NCBI GenBank assembly: GCA_023657425.1
Contig: JAGTJW010000001.1
Location: 372,001 to 436,000, forward strand
Direction: 5' to 3'
Length of the DNA stretch: 64,000 nt
From: Ideonella sp. WA131b
GTDB lineage: Bacteria; Pseudomonadota; Gammaproteobacteria; Burkholderiales; Burkholderiaceae_C
In this document: positions 15,438 to 24,927 of the stretch, in pieces
How the letters are laid out: each line of letters opens with the position of its first letter
Numbering within the stretch: position 1 is the stretch's first letter
Program-made: the position numbers and the translations under genes
Notes under the pieces: model-generated
The model's database searches: none
Told to the model about the DNA's origin: nothing
Seen by the model: the letters and a program-made list of their open reading frames with translations, nothing else

Positions 15438-16175
15438 ATGCCCCTCAACGACATTGCCCTCGTCACCGGCGCCCGCGGCGGCATCGGCCGCGCCCTGGTC
15501 GCAAGGCTGCGCGCGCGCGGCCTGCGCGTGGCCGCCGTGGGCCGCGACGCCCCCGGCCTGGCCGACGTGTCGGCTGACGCGCACATCGCCGCCGACTGCA
15601 CCACCCCCGAGGGCGCCCTCGCCGCCTTCAGCGCCTGCCGCGCGCAGCTGGGCGCGGCGCCCTCGCGGCTGGCGCACGCCGTGGGCAGCACGCTGATCGC
15701 GCCGCTGCACCGCACCAAGGTCGAGGCCGCACGCGAGGTGCTGCGCGTCAATCTCGAGAGCAGCCTGTGGACCTTGCAGGCCTGGATCGCCGCGCTCGAG
15801 GGCGCGCCCGGTGCAGCGGTGTTCGCCAGCTCGGTGGTGGCGCGCATCGGCGTGGCCAACCACGAGGCCATCGCCGCGGCCAAGGGCGGCGTCGAGGCCC
15901 TGGTGCGCAGCGCCGCGGCCACCTACGCCGCGCAGGGCCTGCGCATCAACGCCGTCGCGCCGGGCATGACCGAGACGCCGATGACCGCGAACATGCTCAA
16001 GCTGCCCGCCCTGCGCGAGGGCGCCGGCCGCCAGTACCCCCTGGGCGGTGTGCAGACGGCCGACGAGGTGGCGGCGGTGATGGACTGGCTGCTCTCGCCC
16101 GACGCCGCCCGCCTCACCGGGCAGGTGATCGCCGTGGACGGCGGCTTCACGACGGTGCGGCCGCTCGTCAAGTAG
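15438..16175 (+). CDS. Short-chain dehydrogenase/reductase family protein lacking the catalytic Tyr
   Basis: This 245-residue Rossmann-fold protein has the cofactor motif TGARGGIGRAL (residues 9-19), an Asn in LRVNLESS and a C-terminal VIAVDGGFTTV. At the active site, the usual Ser (FASSVV) is followed by NHEAIAAAKGG. The Tyr of YxxxK is replaced by Ile, although the Lys remains. A normal SDR reductase/dehydrogenase reaction is therefore doubtful; it could bind NAD(P) without classical catalysis. I start it at the ATG 23 bp after the DCC-COQ7 stop. SDRs are frequent in light-regulated photolyase clusters. Confidence 0.88.
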   Translation: MPLNDIALVTGARGGIGRALVARLRARGLRVAAVGRDAPGLADVSADAHIAADCTTPEGALAAFSACRAQLGAAPSRLAHAVGSTLIAPLHRTKVEAAREVLRVNLESSLWTLQAWIAALEGAPGAAVFASSVVARIGVANHEAIAAAKGGVEALVRSAAATYAAQGLRINAVAPGMTETPMTANMLKLPALREGAGRQYPLGGVQTADEVAAVMDWLLSPDAARLTGQVIAVDGGFTTVRPLVK

Positions 16176-16318
16176 GCCGCAGCCGCTGCGCGCATGTCGA
16201 CGAACGCGCGGCCGTCACCGACATCACCGCACGCCCCGTCACACACCGCCAGACCGGCAACAAGCGTCCGGCCCAAGCCCGCCCCCGACAGCGGCCAGGG
16301 CGGGTTGTTCTGATCACA

Positions 16319-16648
16319 ATGCGCGCCATGGTGATGGACAACGACCCTCTCTGGCGCCTGCGCCACGCCCTGGCCGGGCTGGCGGTTGCGCTGCTGCTGT
16401 CGGTGTTGATCGCCGCGCTGCTCGGCCGCCTGCTGGGCGACGCCTTCGCCGGGACCTACGGCGCCCGCGTCACCGTGTATGGCGTGCTGATGCTGCACGT
16501 GGTGGTGGGTGCCGGCGTGCTGTTCGTGAAGGTGGCGCAGCACGAGACGCGGCCGCTCACGGCGGGCCGGGTGCTCAAGTGGCTGGCCAGCCTGTGGCTG
16601 TGGCCGCTGTTGCTGCTCGCCCGCCGGCCAGCGACGAAACCGGACTGA
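16319..16648 (+). CDS. Small two-helix membrane protein, unknown function
   Basis: This 109-residue protein has hydrophobic segments at about residues 17-38 (LAGLAVALLLSVLIAALLG) and 57-76 (VYGVLMLHVVVGAGVLFVKV), and a third weaker one near the C-terminus (LASLWLWPLLLLA). I do not recognise a family. Three in-frame ATGs (16319, 16328, 16334) lie close together without a clear Shine-Dalgarno, so the start is uncertain. It follows the SDR by about 140 bp on the same strand and converges with the carbonic-anhydrase-like gene. Confidence 0.65.
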   Translation: MRAMVMDNDPLWRLRHALAGLAVALLLSVLIAALLGRLLGDAFAGTYGARVTVYGVLMLHVVVGAGVLFVKVAQHETRPLTAGRVLKWLASLWLWPLLLLARRPATKPD

Positions 16649-16654
16649 GCCCCG

Positions 16655-17755
16655 TCACTCCGACTGCAGGATCCGCCGCCCCGCAAGTTGCTGCACGGGC
16701 CGTGCGTTCATGGGGTAGATGCGCGCAAAGAGCTCGATCTGCTCGGCCGACAGCGACACCGGCTGCCGCATCACGACCCAGCGCACACCCTCCGTGCAAG
16801 GGGGCGTGGTCAAGGAGCCCATGTAGGTGTAGTAGCGACGGTCCTCGGGCAGCAGCGCCTGCAGCGGCAGCGACACGCGGGCGGACACCTCCTGACCTTG
16901 CTCCAGCGGCAGGTTGTTCCACACCGTCTGCACGCCCGAGTTGGCCGGGCCGCGGTCGAACAGCAGCTCCACGATGACCAGCTGGCCCTGGGCATCGCGG
17001 TGCACGAGGTGGGCCGACATCTCGAACTGGCGGCCGTCGATGCGGTGCTCCGAAGGGCGGTTGAAGTGCAGGCTCTCCAGCGCGAAGCGCTGGCCGCCGA
17101 TCTCGACGTGGCTGCCCGGGGCGATGCGGGCCTGCACGGTCTTGCCGCTGTCGAGCACGCCGAAGCGGCTGTCGATGTAGCCGAAGTTCACCGGCTCGAG
17201 GTCGACCGCCAGGCCGCCGCGGAGGTCGACAGGGCTCTGGCGCTGGCCCTTGCCGCAGAGTTTGAAGTCGGGGCTCAGCCGTGCCCAGGCCGCCGGGCCC
17301 GCATCGCCCTGGTAGCCCCAGGCCAGCGGTGGGGCCGGCGCTGCGGGCCGCGCGGCGCGGGCCACGTTGCGGGCGCTGGGTGACGGCGCGGCGGGCGGTG
17401 GCGTGCGCGCCACCACGGTCAGATCGTAGGGGTTGCCGGTTTCTTGGTGGAGGGTCTGGCGGGCCAGCCGGCCGGCCAGGCGCTGGCGCAACTGCTCGAG
17501 CGGGTCGACCGCGGCGGACGGCGCCTCGGGGGCGGCGGCGGATGCCGGCCTGGCGCCGTTGCGCGCCGCGCCGCCTTCGGGCGGCAACTCCACGCGCACG
17601 GCGGTGGCCTCGGGCGAAGGGCCGATGCGCATGGGCTTGATCTGCGGCGGGTTGCTGGCCGCGGCGGCAGGGCTGGCCACCAGCAGCACCAGCAGCGCCT
17701 GCACAAGGCCTTGCGGGACGCGGATGGGACGGGAGGGCGGCGTTCGAGCGCTCAT
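16655..17755 (-). CDS. Alpha-carbonic-anhydrase-like exported protein with altered metal site
   Basis: This 366-residue protein has a signal peptide (residues about 15-35, LVQALLVLLVASPAAAAS), a 100-residue Pro/Ala-rich segment and a C-terminal alpha-carbonic-anhydrase domain (LAWGYQGDAGP, KGQRQSPVDL, RPSEHRIDGRQF, AHLVHRDAQGQL, YTYMGSLTTPPCTEGVRWVV). Alpha-CAs hydrate CO2 with a His3-Zn site. Here HFN replaces the HxH pair, so the second His is Asn. The Glu before the third His is Ser (SAHLVH for ELHLVH). Catalysis is therefore doubtful. The start follows the MFS stop by seven bases, which suggests cotranscription. Confidence 0.85.
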   Translation of the reverse strand: MSARTPPSRPIRVPQGLVQALLVLLVASPAAAASNPPQIKPMRIGPSPEATAVRVELPPEGGAARNGARPASAAAPEAPSAAVDPLEQLRQRLAGRLARQTLHQETGNPYDLTVVARTPPPAAPSPSARNVARAARPAAPAPPLAWGYQGDAGPAAWARLSPDFKLCGKGQRQSPVDLRGGLAVDLEPVNFGYIDSRFGVLDSGKTVQARIAPGSHVEIGGQRFALESLHFNRPSEHRIDGRQFEMSAHLVHRDAQGQLVIVELLFDRGPANSGVQTVWNNLPLEQGQEVSARVSLPLQALLPEDRRYYTYMGSLTTPPCTEGVRWVVMRQPVSLSAEQIELFARIYPMNARPVQQLAGRRILQSE

Positions 17756-17762
17756 CCCCGCG

Positions 17763-19025
17763 TTATCGACCACCCCTTGTCGGCGCTTGAGTGCCCTCGG
17801 GCGCACCAGGGCCGGCCCGCGGCTCGCGCGGCAGGCGCGGCTTCACCCACACCCAGGCCAGCAGCCCGGCCACCAGCAGCGCGGCAGCGGCCAGCGCCAG
17901 TCCGTGCAGCGAACCCATGGCCAGCGGCGCCACCACGCCGGCCACCAGCGCATTGGCCGCGCTGCTGGCCGAGGCCTGCACCGACGAGGCCATGCCGCGG
18001 CGCTCGGGCGCCTGGTCCAGCGCCAGCACGGTGACGGCGGGCGTCAGCAGGCTCCAGCCGAAGGCCAGCAGCGCGATCGGCAGCATCGCCGCCCAGGCCG
18101 GCGGCTGCGCCACGACCGTGCACAGCACGAGGTTGGCCACCACGGCCCCGAGCGTGAGCACGAAGCCGTGGCGGATCTGATGGCGCGGCTTCACACGGCC
18201 GGCCATGCGGCCGCTGAACGAGGCGCCGGCCATGATGCCGGCCACCGTGAGCGTGAAGAAGAGGAAGAACTGCCCCGGCGCCAGCCCCAGCAGCGTGCCC
18301 AGGAAGGCCGGCGCCGACAGCACGTACAGGAACATGGCATTGAATGGCAGACCGCTGGCCGCCACGAGGGCCAGAAAACGCGGGTTGCGCGCCAGGCCGG
18401 CGTAGCCCTGCAGCAGCGGCCGCACGCCGAAGGGCTGGCGCGCGGCCGGCGGCAGTGTCTCGGGCAGCCAGCGCGCCATCGCCAGCGCCAGCGCCGCGCC
18501 CAGCAACGCCAGCATCCAGAAGATGGCCTGCCAGCCGGCAGCGTGCAGCAGCAGCGCGCCGAACAGGGGCGCGACCGCCGGCGCAATGCCGAAGAACAGC
18601 GTCACCTGCGACATCAGGCGCTGCGCGTCGGCGGCGTCGAAGAGGTCGCGGATCAGCGCCCGCGTGACCACCATGCCCACGCCGGCGCTGGCGCCCTGCA
18701 GCGCGCGGCACAGCAGCAGGGTGGGCAGGTCATCGGCCAGCGCGCAGCCGGCCGAGGCGAGCGTGAACACCACGAGCCCACCCAGCACCACGGGCCGCCG
18801 GCCGAAGCTGTCGGCCAGCGCGCCGTGGAACAGGTTCATCACCGCGAAGGCGGCCAGGTACACCGACAGCGTCTGCTGCAGCCCCACCGGGCCGACGCCG
18901 ATGCCCGCCGCGATGGCGCCGAAGGCCGGCAGGTAGGCGTCGATCGCGAACGGGCCGATCATGCCCAGGCAGGCCAGCAGCAGCGCCAGCGTCCAGCGAC
19001 GGCCCGGCCAGGCGGCGGCGTTCAT
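17763..19025 (-). CDS. Bcr/CflA-type MFS drug exporter
   Basis: This 420-residue inner-membrane protein has 12 predicted helices. Helix 1 carries LGMIGPFAIDAYLPAF, and the loop 2-3 motif is HGALADSFGRRPVVLGG, as in Bcr/CflA proton-drug antiporters. Substrates (for example bicyclomycin, chloramphenicol or sulfonamides in homologues) cannot be deduced. The frame is open further upstream, including an ATG at 19088. I use the ATG at 19025 because the longer form would overlap the divergent dioxygenase gene and adds a non-membrane Pro-rich tail. It lies just upstream of the carbonic-anhydrase-like gene on the same strand. Confidence 0.9.
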   Translation of the reverse strand: MNAAAWPGRRWTLALLLACLGMIGPFAIDAYLPAFGAIAAGIGVGPVGLQQTLSVYLAAFAVMNLFHGALADSFGRRPVVLGGLVVFTLASAGCALADDLPTLLLCRALQGASAGVGMVVTRALIRDLFDAADAQRLMSQVTLFFGIAPAVAPLFGALLLHAAGWQAIFWMLALLGAALALAMARWLPETLPPAARQPFGVRPLLQGYAGLARNPRFLALVAASGLPFNAMFLYVLSAPAFLGTLLGLAPGQFFLFFTLTVAGIMAGASFSGRMAGRVKPRHQIRHGFVLTLGAVVANLVLCTVVAQPPAWAAMLPIALLAFGWSLLTPAVTVLALDQAPERRGMASSVQASASSAANALVAGVVAPLAMGSLHGLALAAAALLVAGLLAWVWVKPRLPREPRAGPGAPEGTQAPTRGGR

Positions 19026-19086
19026 CGCAGGGGTGGGCTGTCCCTGCGCGGGCGCGGGGTTGGCGGGCGGTGCTTCAATGCGCCGC

Positions 19087-19767
19087 ATGATGCCTGCGAA
19101 CACCCCTTCCCTGCTGCCCCGTCGGCGACTCGTGCTGTGCACCACGGCGGCGGCGCTGGCCTTGCCCTTTATGGCGCGGCCGGCGCGCGCCGCCGCGGTG
19201 CTGCCCGCCATGACCGAGGGCCCGTTCTACCCGCGGCCCGACTGGCGCGCGCGCGGCCCCTTCGCCGGCGACTGGGACGCCGACCTCACGCGCGTGCAGC
19301 GCGGCGGCCAGGTGCGCGTGGCCGCGGGCGAGCACCTGGGCCTGGCACTGCAGCTGCGCGACAGCGCCGGTCGCGCCATCGACGGCGCGCAGGTCGAGAT
19401 CTGGCAGTGCGACACGCGCGGCCGTTACCGCCACCCACGCGACGGCGGCACGCCGGCCGAGGTCGACGAGGGTTTCCAGGGCTACGGCGAGGCCCGCACC
19501 GCCGCGGGCGGCGAGGTGGGCTTCCGCACCATCCGCCCGACGCCCTATGCCGGGCGCACGCCGCACATCCACGTGAAGCTGCGGCACGCGAGCTTCGGCG
19601 AGTTCACCTCGCAGCTCTTCGTGGACGGCGATGCCGGCAATGCCGGCGACTTTCTCTGGCGCCGGCTTGACGCCGCCGAGCGCAAGGCGCTGGCGATGAG
19701 GCTGCAGCCCGCCACCGAGGGCGGCCTGCGCTGGCAGGCGCGGCACGCTTTGGTGCTGCCGGCCTGA
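19087..19767 (+). CDS. Tat-exported intradiol ring-cleavage dioxygenase-like protein
   Basis: This 226-residue protein has a Tat-like signal (PRRRLVLCTTAAALALPFMARPARA). The mature domain has TEGPFYPRPDW, AQVEIWQCDTRGRYRHP, VGFRTIRPTPYAGRTPHIHVKL and FTSQLFVDGD. Intradiol dioxygenases bind Fe(III) with two Tyr and two His; the Tyr in RGRY, the Tyr in PTPY and the HIH pair fit this. Cytoplasmic relatives cleave catechol or protocatechuate, while exported small members have unclear substrates. It stands alone, divergent from the MFS gene and convergent with rnpB. Confidence 0.88.
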   Translation: MMPANTPSLLPRRRLVLCTTAAALALPFMARPARAAAVLPAMTEGPFYPRPDWRARGPFAGDWDADLTRVQRGGQVRVAAGEHLGLALQLRDSAGRAIDGAQVEIWQCDTRGRYRHPRDGGTPAEVDEGFQGYGEARTAAGGEVGFRTIRPTPYAGRTPHIHVKLRHASFGEFTSQLFVDGDAGNAGDFLWRRLDAAERKALAMRLQPATEGGLRWQARHALVLPA

Positions 19768-19779
19768 ACCGAAAAAGTG

Positions 19780-20226
19780 TGAAGTCGACCGATAGGCCGG
19801 ATTCTGTGCGGCGCCTGCGCCTTGCGGCGCGATTGCCGTGACCGCCATTCCTCTGGGCCGGGAGTCGCCCCCCGGCTCGGTGCCACCTACCCGCCGGCTC
19901 CGCGGGCCGCATCATCGCCGGCCTATTGGGTGTTGCTGCGCGTAGAGATTGCCCGTTTCACTCTCTGCGGGGCTTCGCCCCGCAGAGAGTGGCTGCTCGG
20001 TTCGGGCTTGCGCCCGATGCCGTTCGGCTTGCGCCTCACGGCACGCCGGCTCGCGCCGGCGCCTCGCAGAACACTCTCCATCGGGACCCCGCAGAGACTC
20101 GTCTCTGTTGCTCTGATCCTCACCTTGCGGTGGACAGCCGTTAGCTGCTACGCCGCCCTGCGCAGTCCGGACCTTCCTCCAGTGCCGGGTTTCCCCGAGC
20201 GCACCAGCGGCGGTCTGGCCGGCTTC
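19780..20226 (-). ncRNA. rnpB: RNase P RNA (rnpB)
   Basis: This is the catalytic RNA that matures tRNA 5' ends. On the minus strand it starts GAAGCCGGCCAGACCGCCGC, contains the conserved GGAGGAAGGTCCGGACT (20180-20164) and AGAGCAACAGAGA, and near the 3' end has CAGAGGAATGGCGG and ACAGAATCCGGCCTATCGG. These match bacterial A-type rnpB. At about 447 nt it is longer than usual (E. coli 377). The extra length lies in the arm after CAACAGAGA (about 19959-20105), which contains a perfect 15-bp hairpin (19959-19991) and hairpins closed by GCGA and GCAA tetraloops. A short T tract follows the 3' end. End positions are approximate. Confidence 0.93.
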
Positions 20227-20304
20227 ACAACGTGGATTCTCCCACCGGCGGTGGCGCCACAGCACCGAACCCGGAGCAAGCGGTTGCGAGTCGCACGCCG
20301 GGAC

Positions 20305-20325
20305 ACCGAGCCTGTCGAAGCCCAC
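20305..20325. repeat. Single REP-like core upstream of rnpB
   Basis: ACCGAGCCTGTCGAAGCCC matches the core of the REP-type palindrome seen in dcc-coq7, xdhC and xdhA. It lies 80 bp upstream of the rnpB 5' end. No partner copy was found nearby. Confidence 0.5.
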
Positions 20326-20439
20326 TTGCCCGCAGCATCGCGCGATCGCGGCAGGCGGTGCCCCTGGCTGCCGCTCAAGCACCACCGTGGCGTTTGAACC
20401 CGAACGAACACCGCGGTGGTTGCAAAGGGCTGTGCGGGC

Positions 20440-20600
20440 GGGGGTGGCGGCGTGATCTTGAAGCGCCGAGCAGCAAAGCGTTCATGGCCGCGCGCGCAGC
20501 GCGCTTCTTGGACTGACTCGCCGCAACTGTTTGGGCGCAGTGAGCGCAGCGAGTTTTGCGGCGGGCCATGGACGCGAGCAGGCGAGCATGGACACAGATC
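20440..20600. other. Gene-free stretch before cydB with imperfect palindromes
   Basis: The 20227-20604 gap holds the rnpB promoter side, the REP core and a region with complementary blocks: CCGCAA/TTGCGG around an Ala/Ser-like open stretch, and GCGCGC-rich runs. It resembles intergenic repeats common in Burkholderiales genomes, but I cannot define its ends. I see no gene and no clear terminator for cydB. Confidence 0.3.
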
Positions 20601-20604
20601 GCCT

Positions 20605-21609
20605 TCACGCGTAACTCAGCTCCTTGACCTTGCCGCCAAACACGCGGTAGCTGAAGATCGTGTAGCCCACGATGGTGGGCACGGTGATCGCGCAGCCGAT
20701 CGCGATGACCCCCAGCGAGCTCGTGGCACTGGCGGCGTCCCAGACCGTCAGGCGGTCCATCACCACATAGGGGAACAGGCTGTAGGCCAGCCCGATGGCG
20801 CCGAACAGGAACACCGCCACCACCGCCACGAAGGGCAGCCAGCACAGGCGGCCGAGCACCTGCCGGGAGTTGAGCATGGCGCGCGCCGCCAGCAGCGCAC
20901 CGATGGTGACCAGCGGAATCGGCAGCAGCGCAATGAACTCCGGCATGCTGAACCAGCGCTCTCGCACGGTGCTGCTCACCACCGGCGTGGCCAGTGACAC
21001 CAGGCCCATGCCCAGCACCACCGGTGCCCACGCGCGCTTGGCCCAGCGCACGGCGTGCTGCTGCAGCGCATCTTCGGTCTTCATCACCAGCCAGCAGGCG
21101 CCGAGCAGCACGTAGGCCGCCGGCAGCAGCAGCGCGATGGCCGCGGCAAACAGCAGCGCCAGCGCGCCGTCGGCAAAGCCGGTGATGTAGCGGCCGAGCA
21201 TCCAGCCCTGCGACGTGGCCGCTATGGCGCTGCCGGCCCAGAAGGCAAAGTTCCACAGCGGCTTCCACTCGTCCTGCGCCTTGACGCGGAAGTCGAAGGC
21301 CACGCCGCGCAACACCAGGCCCACGAGCATCAACGTTACCGGCAGGTACAGGGCCGTCAGCACCAGGCCGTGCGCCTTGGGAAAGGCGATCAACAGAATG
21401 CCCACGCCGAGCACGAGCCAGGTCTCGTTGGCGTCCCAGAACGGGCCGATGCTGGCGATCATGGTGTCGCGTTGCGGCGGGGTGGCGCGGTGCAGCAGCA
21501 GGCCGACGCCGAGGTCGTAGCCGTCCAGCACCACGTAGGCGAGCATGGACACGCCCATCAGCGCCAGAAACACCACCGGCAGCACGGTGGCCCAGTCGAT
21601 GCCGCTCAT
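20605..21609 (-). CDS. cydB: Cytochrome bd ubiquinol oxidase subunit II (CydB)
   Basis: This 334-residue membrane protein with about nine helices pairs with CydA to form the quinol-oxidising, oxygen-reducing bd oxidase. Typical segments are VVLDGYDLGVGLL, GPFWDANETWLVLGVG, DFRVKAQDEWKPLW and PYVVMDRLTVWDAA. The start overlaps the cydA stop by four bases (ATGA). No separate cydX-like ORF is evident after it. The enzyme supports respiration at low oxygen or when haem-copper oxidases are inhibited. Confidence 0.95.
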   Translation of the reverse strand: MSGIDWATVLPVVFLALMGVSMLAYVVLDGYDLGVGLLLHRATPPQRDTMIASIGPFWDANETWLVLGVGILLIAFPKAHGLVLTALYLPVTLMLVGLVLRGVAFDFRVKAQDEWKPLWNFAFWAGSAIAATSQGWMLGRYITGFADGALALLFAAAIALLLPAAYVLLGACWLVMKTEDALQQHAVRWAKRAWAPVVLGMGLVSLATPVVSSTVRERWFSMPEFIALLPIPLVTIGALLAARAMLNSRQVLGRLCWLPFVAVVAVFLFGAIGLAYSLFPYVVMDRLTVWDAASATSSLGVIAIGCAITVPTIVGYTIFSYRVFGGKVKELSYA

Positions 21610-22982
21610 GCGGCGGCCTCCTGCGAGCCCGGCTTCACCGGCGCCGGCCTCGGCGCCGCCGGCTCCGGCATCGGCACCGGCTTCTCGGCCATGTGCCTGA
21701 CGACGCTGACATAGGCCGCGAGCAGCGCCAGGTAGACCGTGAGGTACAGGGCCAGCGTGAAGGCGATGTGCGAGCCGGGCACCGAGGACGCCACCTCGTC
21801 GACACGCAGCAGGCCGTGCACGATCCAGGGCTGACGGCCCACTTCCGTGACATACCAGCCCGCCACCGTGGCCGTCCAGCCACTGAAGGCCATCAGCGCC
21901 AGGCCGCCGAGCACCGGCCGGGGCAGCGCCGCGCCGTTCCAGCCGCGGCGCTTGAGCAGCCACAGTCCGCCCCAGCTGGCCAGCAGCATCAGCATGCCGG
22001 TGCCCACCATCACGCGGAAGGCGTAGAACACCGGCGCCACCGGCGGGTGCGCGCCGGCAAAGTCGTTCAGGCCCTGCAGTTCACCATCGGCGTCGTGCTT
22101 GAGGATCAGCGCGGCGCCTTTGGGAATGCCGATCTCGAAGTGGTTGGTGCGGGTCTCTTTGTCCGGCACCGCAAACAGCAGCAGCGGCGCGCCGCGCTGC
22201 GTCTCCCAGATGCCTTCCATCGCCGCCACCTTGGCCGGCTGGTGCTCGAGCGTGTTCAGGCCGTGGAAATCGCCGGCCAGGATCTGCAGCGGGATCAGCA
22301 CCGCGCCCACCGTGAGGCCAAAGCGCAGCGACTTGCCCGTGCTGGCGTTGGCCTTGCGCTTGAGCAGCTGCCAGGCCGCCACGCCAGCCACCAGGAAGGC
22401 CATCGTCAGGCCGCTGGCCAGCAGCGTGTGCACCAGGCGGTACGGGAAGCTGGGGTTGAACACCACCTGCAGCCAGCTCGTGACGAAGAACTCGCCATCG
22501 CGGATCTCGAAGCCGGCCGGCGTGTGCATCCACGAATTGAGCGCCAGGATCCAGAACGCGCTCATCGTGGTGCCGAAGGCCACCAGGAAGGTCGCGATCA
22601 GGTGCACGCGCTCGCTCACCTTGCCGTGGCCGAAGAGCATGATGCCCAGGAAGGTGGCCTCGAGGAAAAACGCCGTCAGCACCTCGTAGCCCAGCAGCGG
22701 CCCGGCGACGTTGCCCACGCGTTCCATGAAGCCCGGCCAGTTGGTGCCGAACTGGAAGCTCATCACGATGCCGCTGACCACGCCCAAAGCGAAGCTGAGC
22801 GCAAACACCTTGGTCCAGAAGCGGTAGGCCATCAGCCAGCCGTCGTCGCGCGTCTTGAGCCAGCGCAGGCGGAAGAACAGCAGCGCCCAGCCCAGCGCGA
22901 TGGTGATCGTGGGAAAGAGGATGTGGAAGGTGATGTTCGCCGCGAACTGGATGCGGGCGAGCAGCAGGGCGTCGAGGTCCAT
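21606..22982 (-). CDS. cydA: Cytochrome bd ubiquinol oxidase subunit I (CydA, short Q-loop type)
   Basis: This 458-residue subunit binds the three haems. It keeps the N-terminal His (ITFHILFP, His20), GYEVLTAFFLEATFLG with the conserved Glu, LEHQPAKVAAMEG in the Q loop and GRQPW. It is shorter than E. coli CydA (522), as in the cyanide-insensitive (CIO) group with a short Q loop. It begins 45 bp after the GbsR-type regulator gene on the same strand, so the two are probably one operon and the regulator may control the oxidase. Confidence 0.95.
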   Translation of the reverse strand: MDLDALLLARIQFAANITFHILFPTITIALGWALLFFRLRWLKTRDDGWLMAYRFWTKVFALSFALGVVSGIVMSFQFGTNWPGFMERVGNVAGPLLGYEVLTAFFLEATFLGIMLFGHGKVSERVHLIATFLVAFGTTMSAFWILALNSWMHTPAGFEIRDGEFFVTSWLQVVFNPSFPYRLVHTLLASGLTMAFLVAGVAAWQLLKRKANASTGKSLRFGLTVGAVLIPLQILAGDFHGLNTLEHQPAKVAAMEGIWETQRGAPLLLFAVPDKETRTNHFEIGIPKGAALILKHDADGELQGLNDFAGAHPPVAPVFYAFRVMVGTGMLMLLASWGGLWLLKRRGWNGAALPRPVLGGLALMAFSGWTATVAGWYVTEVGRQPWIVHGLLRVDEVASSVPGSHIAFTLALYLTVYLALLAAYVSVVRHMAEKPVPMPEPAAPRPAPVKPGSQEAAA

Positions 22983-23027
22983 GGGATCGGCTTTGCGGGT
23001 TCGAGTTGCTCAGCGGCCGGCAGGCCC

Positions 23028-23591
23028 TCAGTTGCGCCCGCCGGGCACCACCTTGAGCTTGTCCTTCAGCTCCAGCAGGCGCTGCACTTTGGAGCCCATC
23101 TTCATCAGTTGCGCCAGCGTGGCGGCGTCCATGCGCTGGACGTCGTCGAACCAGCGCGTCATCAGCTCGATGAGGTCGTGCATGCCCTTCATGCGCGCCT
23201 GCGCGTAGCGGTCCTCGGGCGTCGTGGCTTCATCGAGGAGCGCGTTGCGCAGCATCGTCAAGGTCGGCTCGATCTCGCGCCGTCGGCGTTCTTCGGCCAG
23301 GGTGCGGAACACCTCCCAGGCGTCGGCCGGGGCCTCGAAGTACTCGCGCCGGTCGCCGCTGAGGTGGCGCAGGTGCACGAGCCGCCAAGCCTGCAGCTCC
23401 TTCAGGCCCATGCTGACATTGCTGCGGCTGAACTCCAGCTGCTCACCGATCTCGTCGGCGTTCAAGGGCCGCGACGAGACGTAGATCAGCGCGTAGATCT
23501 GACCGACGGTGCGGTTGATGCCCCAGCGGCTGCCCATCTCGCCGAAGTGCGAGACGAAGCTGCGGACCAGGGGGGTGAGGGTGGACGACAT
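23028..23591 (-). CDS. GbsR/MarR-type transcriptional regulator
   Basis: This 187-residue protein has a winged-helix domain near its N-terminus (GINRTVGQIYALIYVSSRPL, then GEQLEFSRSNVSMGLKELQAW, then HLSGDRREYFEA) and a long helical C-terminus. This is typical of GbsR-like regulators, whose best-known member represses glycine-betaine synthesis genes; many others are uncharacterised. I start it at MSSTLTPLVRSF, because the longer open frame runs through the promoter palindromes at 23627 and 23655. It precedes cydAB, so control of cytochrome bd is a fair inference. Confidence 0.85.
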   Translation of the reverse strand: MSSTLTPLVRSFVSHFGEMGSRWGINRTVGQIYALIYVSSRPLNADEIGEQLEFSRSNVSMGLKELQAWRLVHLRHLSGDRREYFEAPADAWEVFRTLAEERRRREIEPTLTMLRNALLDEATTPEDRYAQARMKGMHDLIELMTRWFDDVQRMDAATLAQLMKMGSKVQRLLELKDKLKVVPGGRN

Positions 23592-23626
23592 GGTGCGGGA
23601 GCTGGCACGACGGTCCCGCAGAATGA

Positions 23627-23664
23627 CTGAAATTTCAGAACTTTGTGAAACGTCGGAAATTTCC
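23627..23664. promoter_or_regulatory. Two GAAATTTC palindromes upstream of the GbsR-like gene
   Basis: CTGAAATTTCAG (23627-23638) and GGAAATTTCC (23655-23664) are perfect palindromes sharing the GAAATTTC core, with centres 27 bp apart. They lie 36-73 bp before the regulator's start and are AT-rich in a GC-rich background. They are probably the operator for the regulator itself and so for cydAB. Confidence 0.6.
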
Positions 23665-23744
23665 CATGCCCGGTGCATGGCGGATCGGTCGGGCAGGCCC
23701 GGCCGCACACCCGGCGCGGGTGTCGGTCTGTGCCGCGCAGACTC

Positions 23745-24878
<1,134 letters not shown>

Positions 24879-24927
24879 GGCGCGGCAGTGTAGGTTCGGC
24901 TGCCGCCCCGGCCCCTGGGGGCCGCCC

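Noticed and set aside
19822..20397. A 191-codon plus-strand frame within the rnpB region
   Set aside because: The conserved RNase P RNA elements on the minus strand explain this region; the frame is a chance opening.
23707..23723. ACACCCG-GCG-CGGGTGT hairpin as a terminator of the KAS III-like gene
   Set aside because: It lacks a T tract on the relevant strand. It may still stabilise the transcript end.
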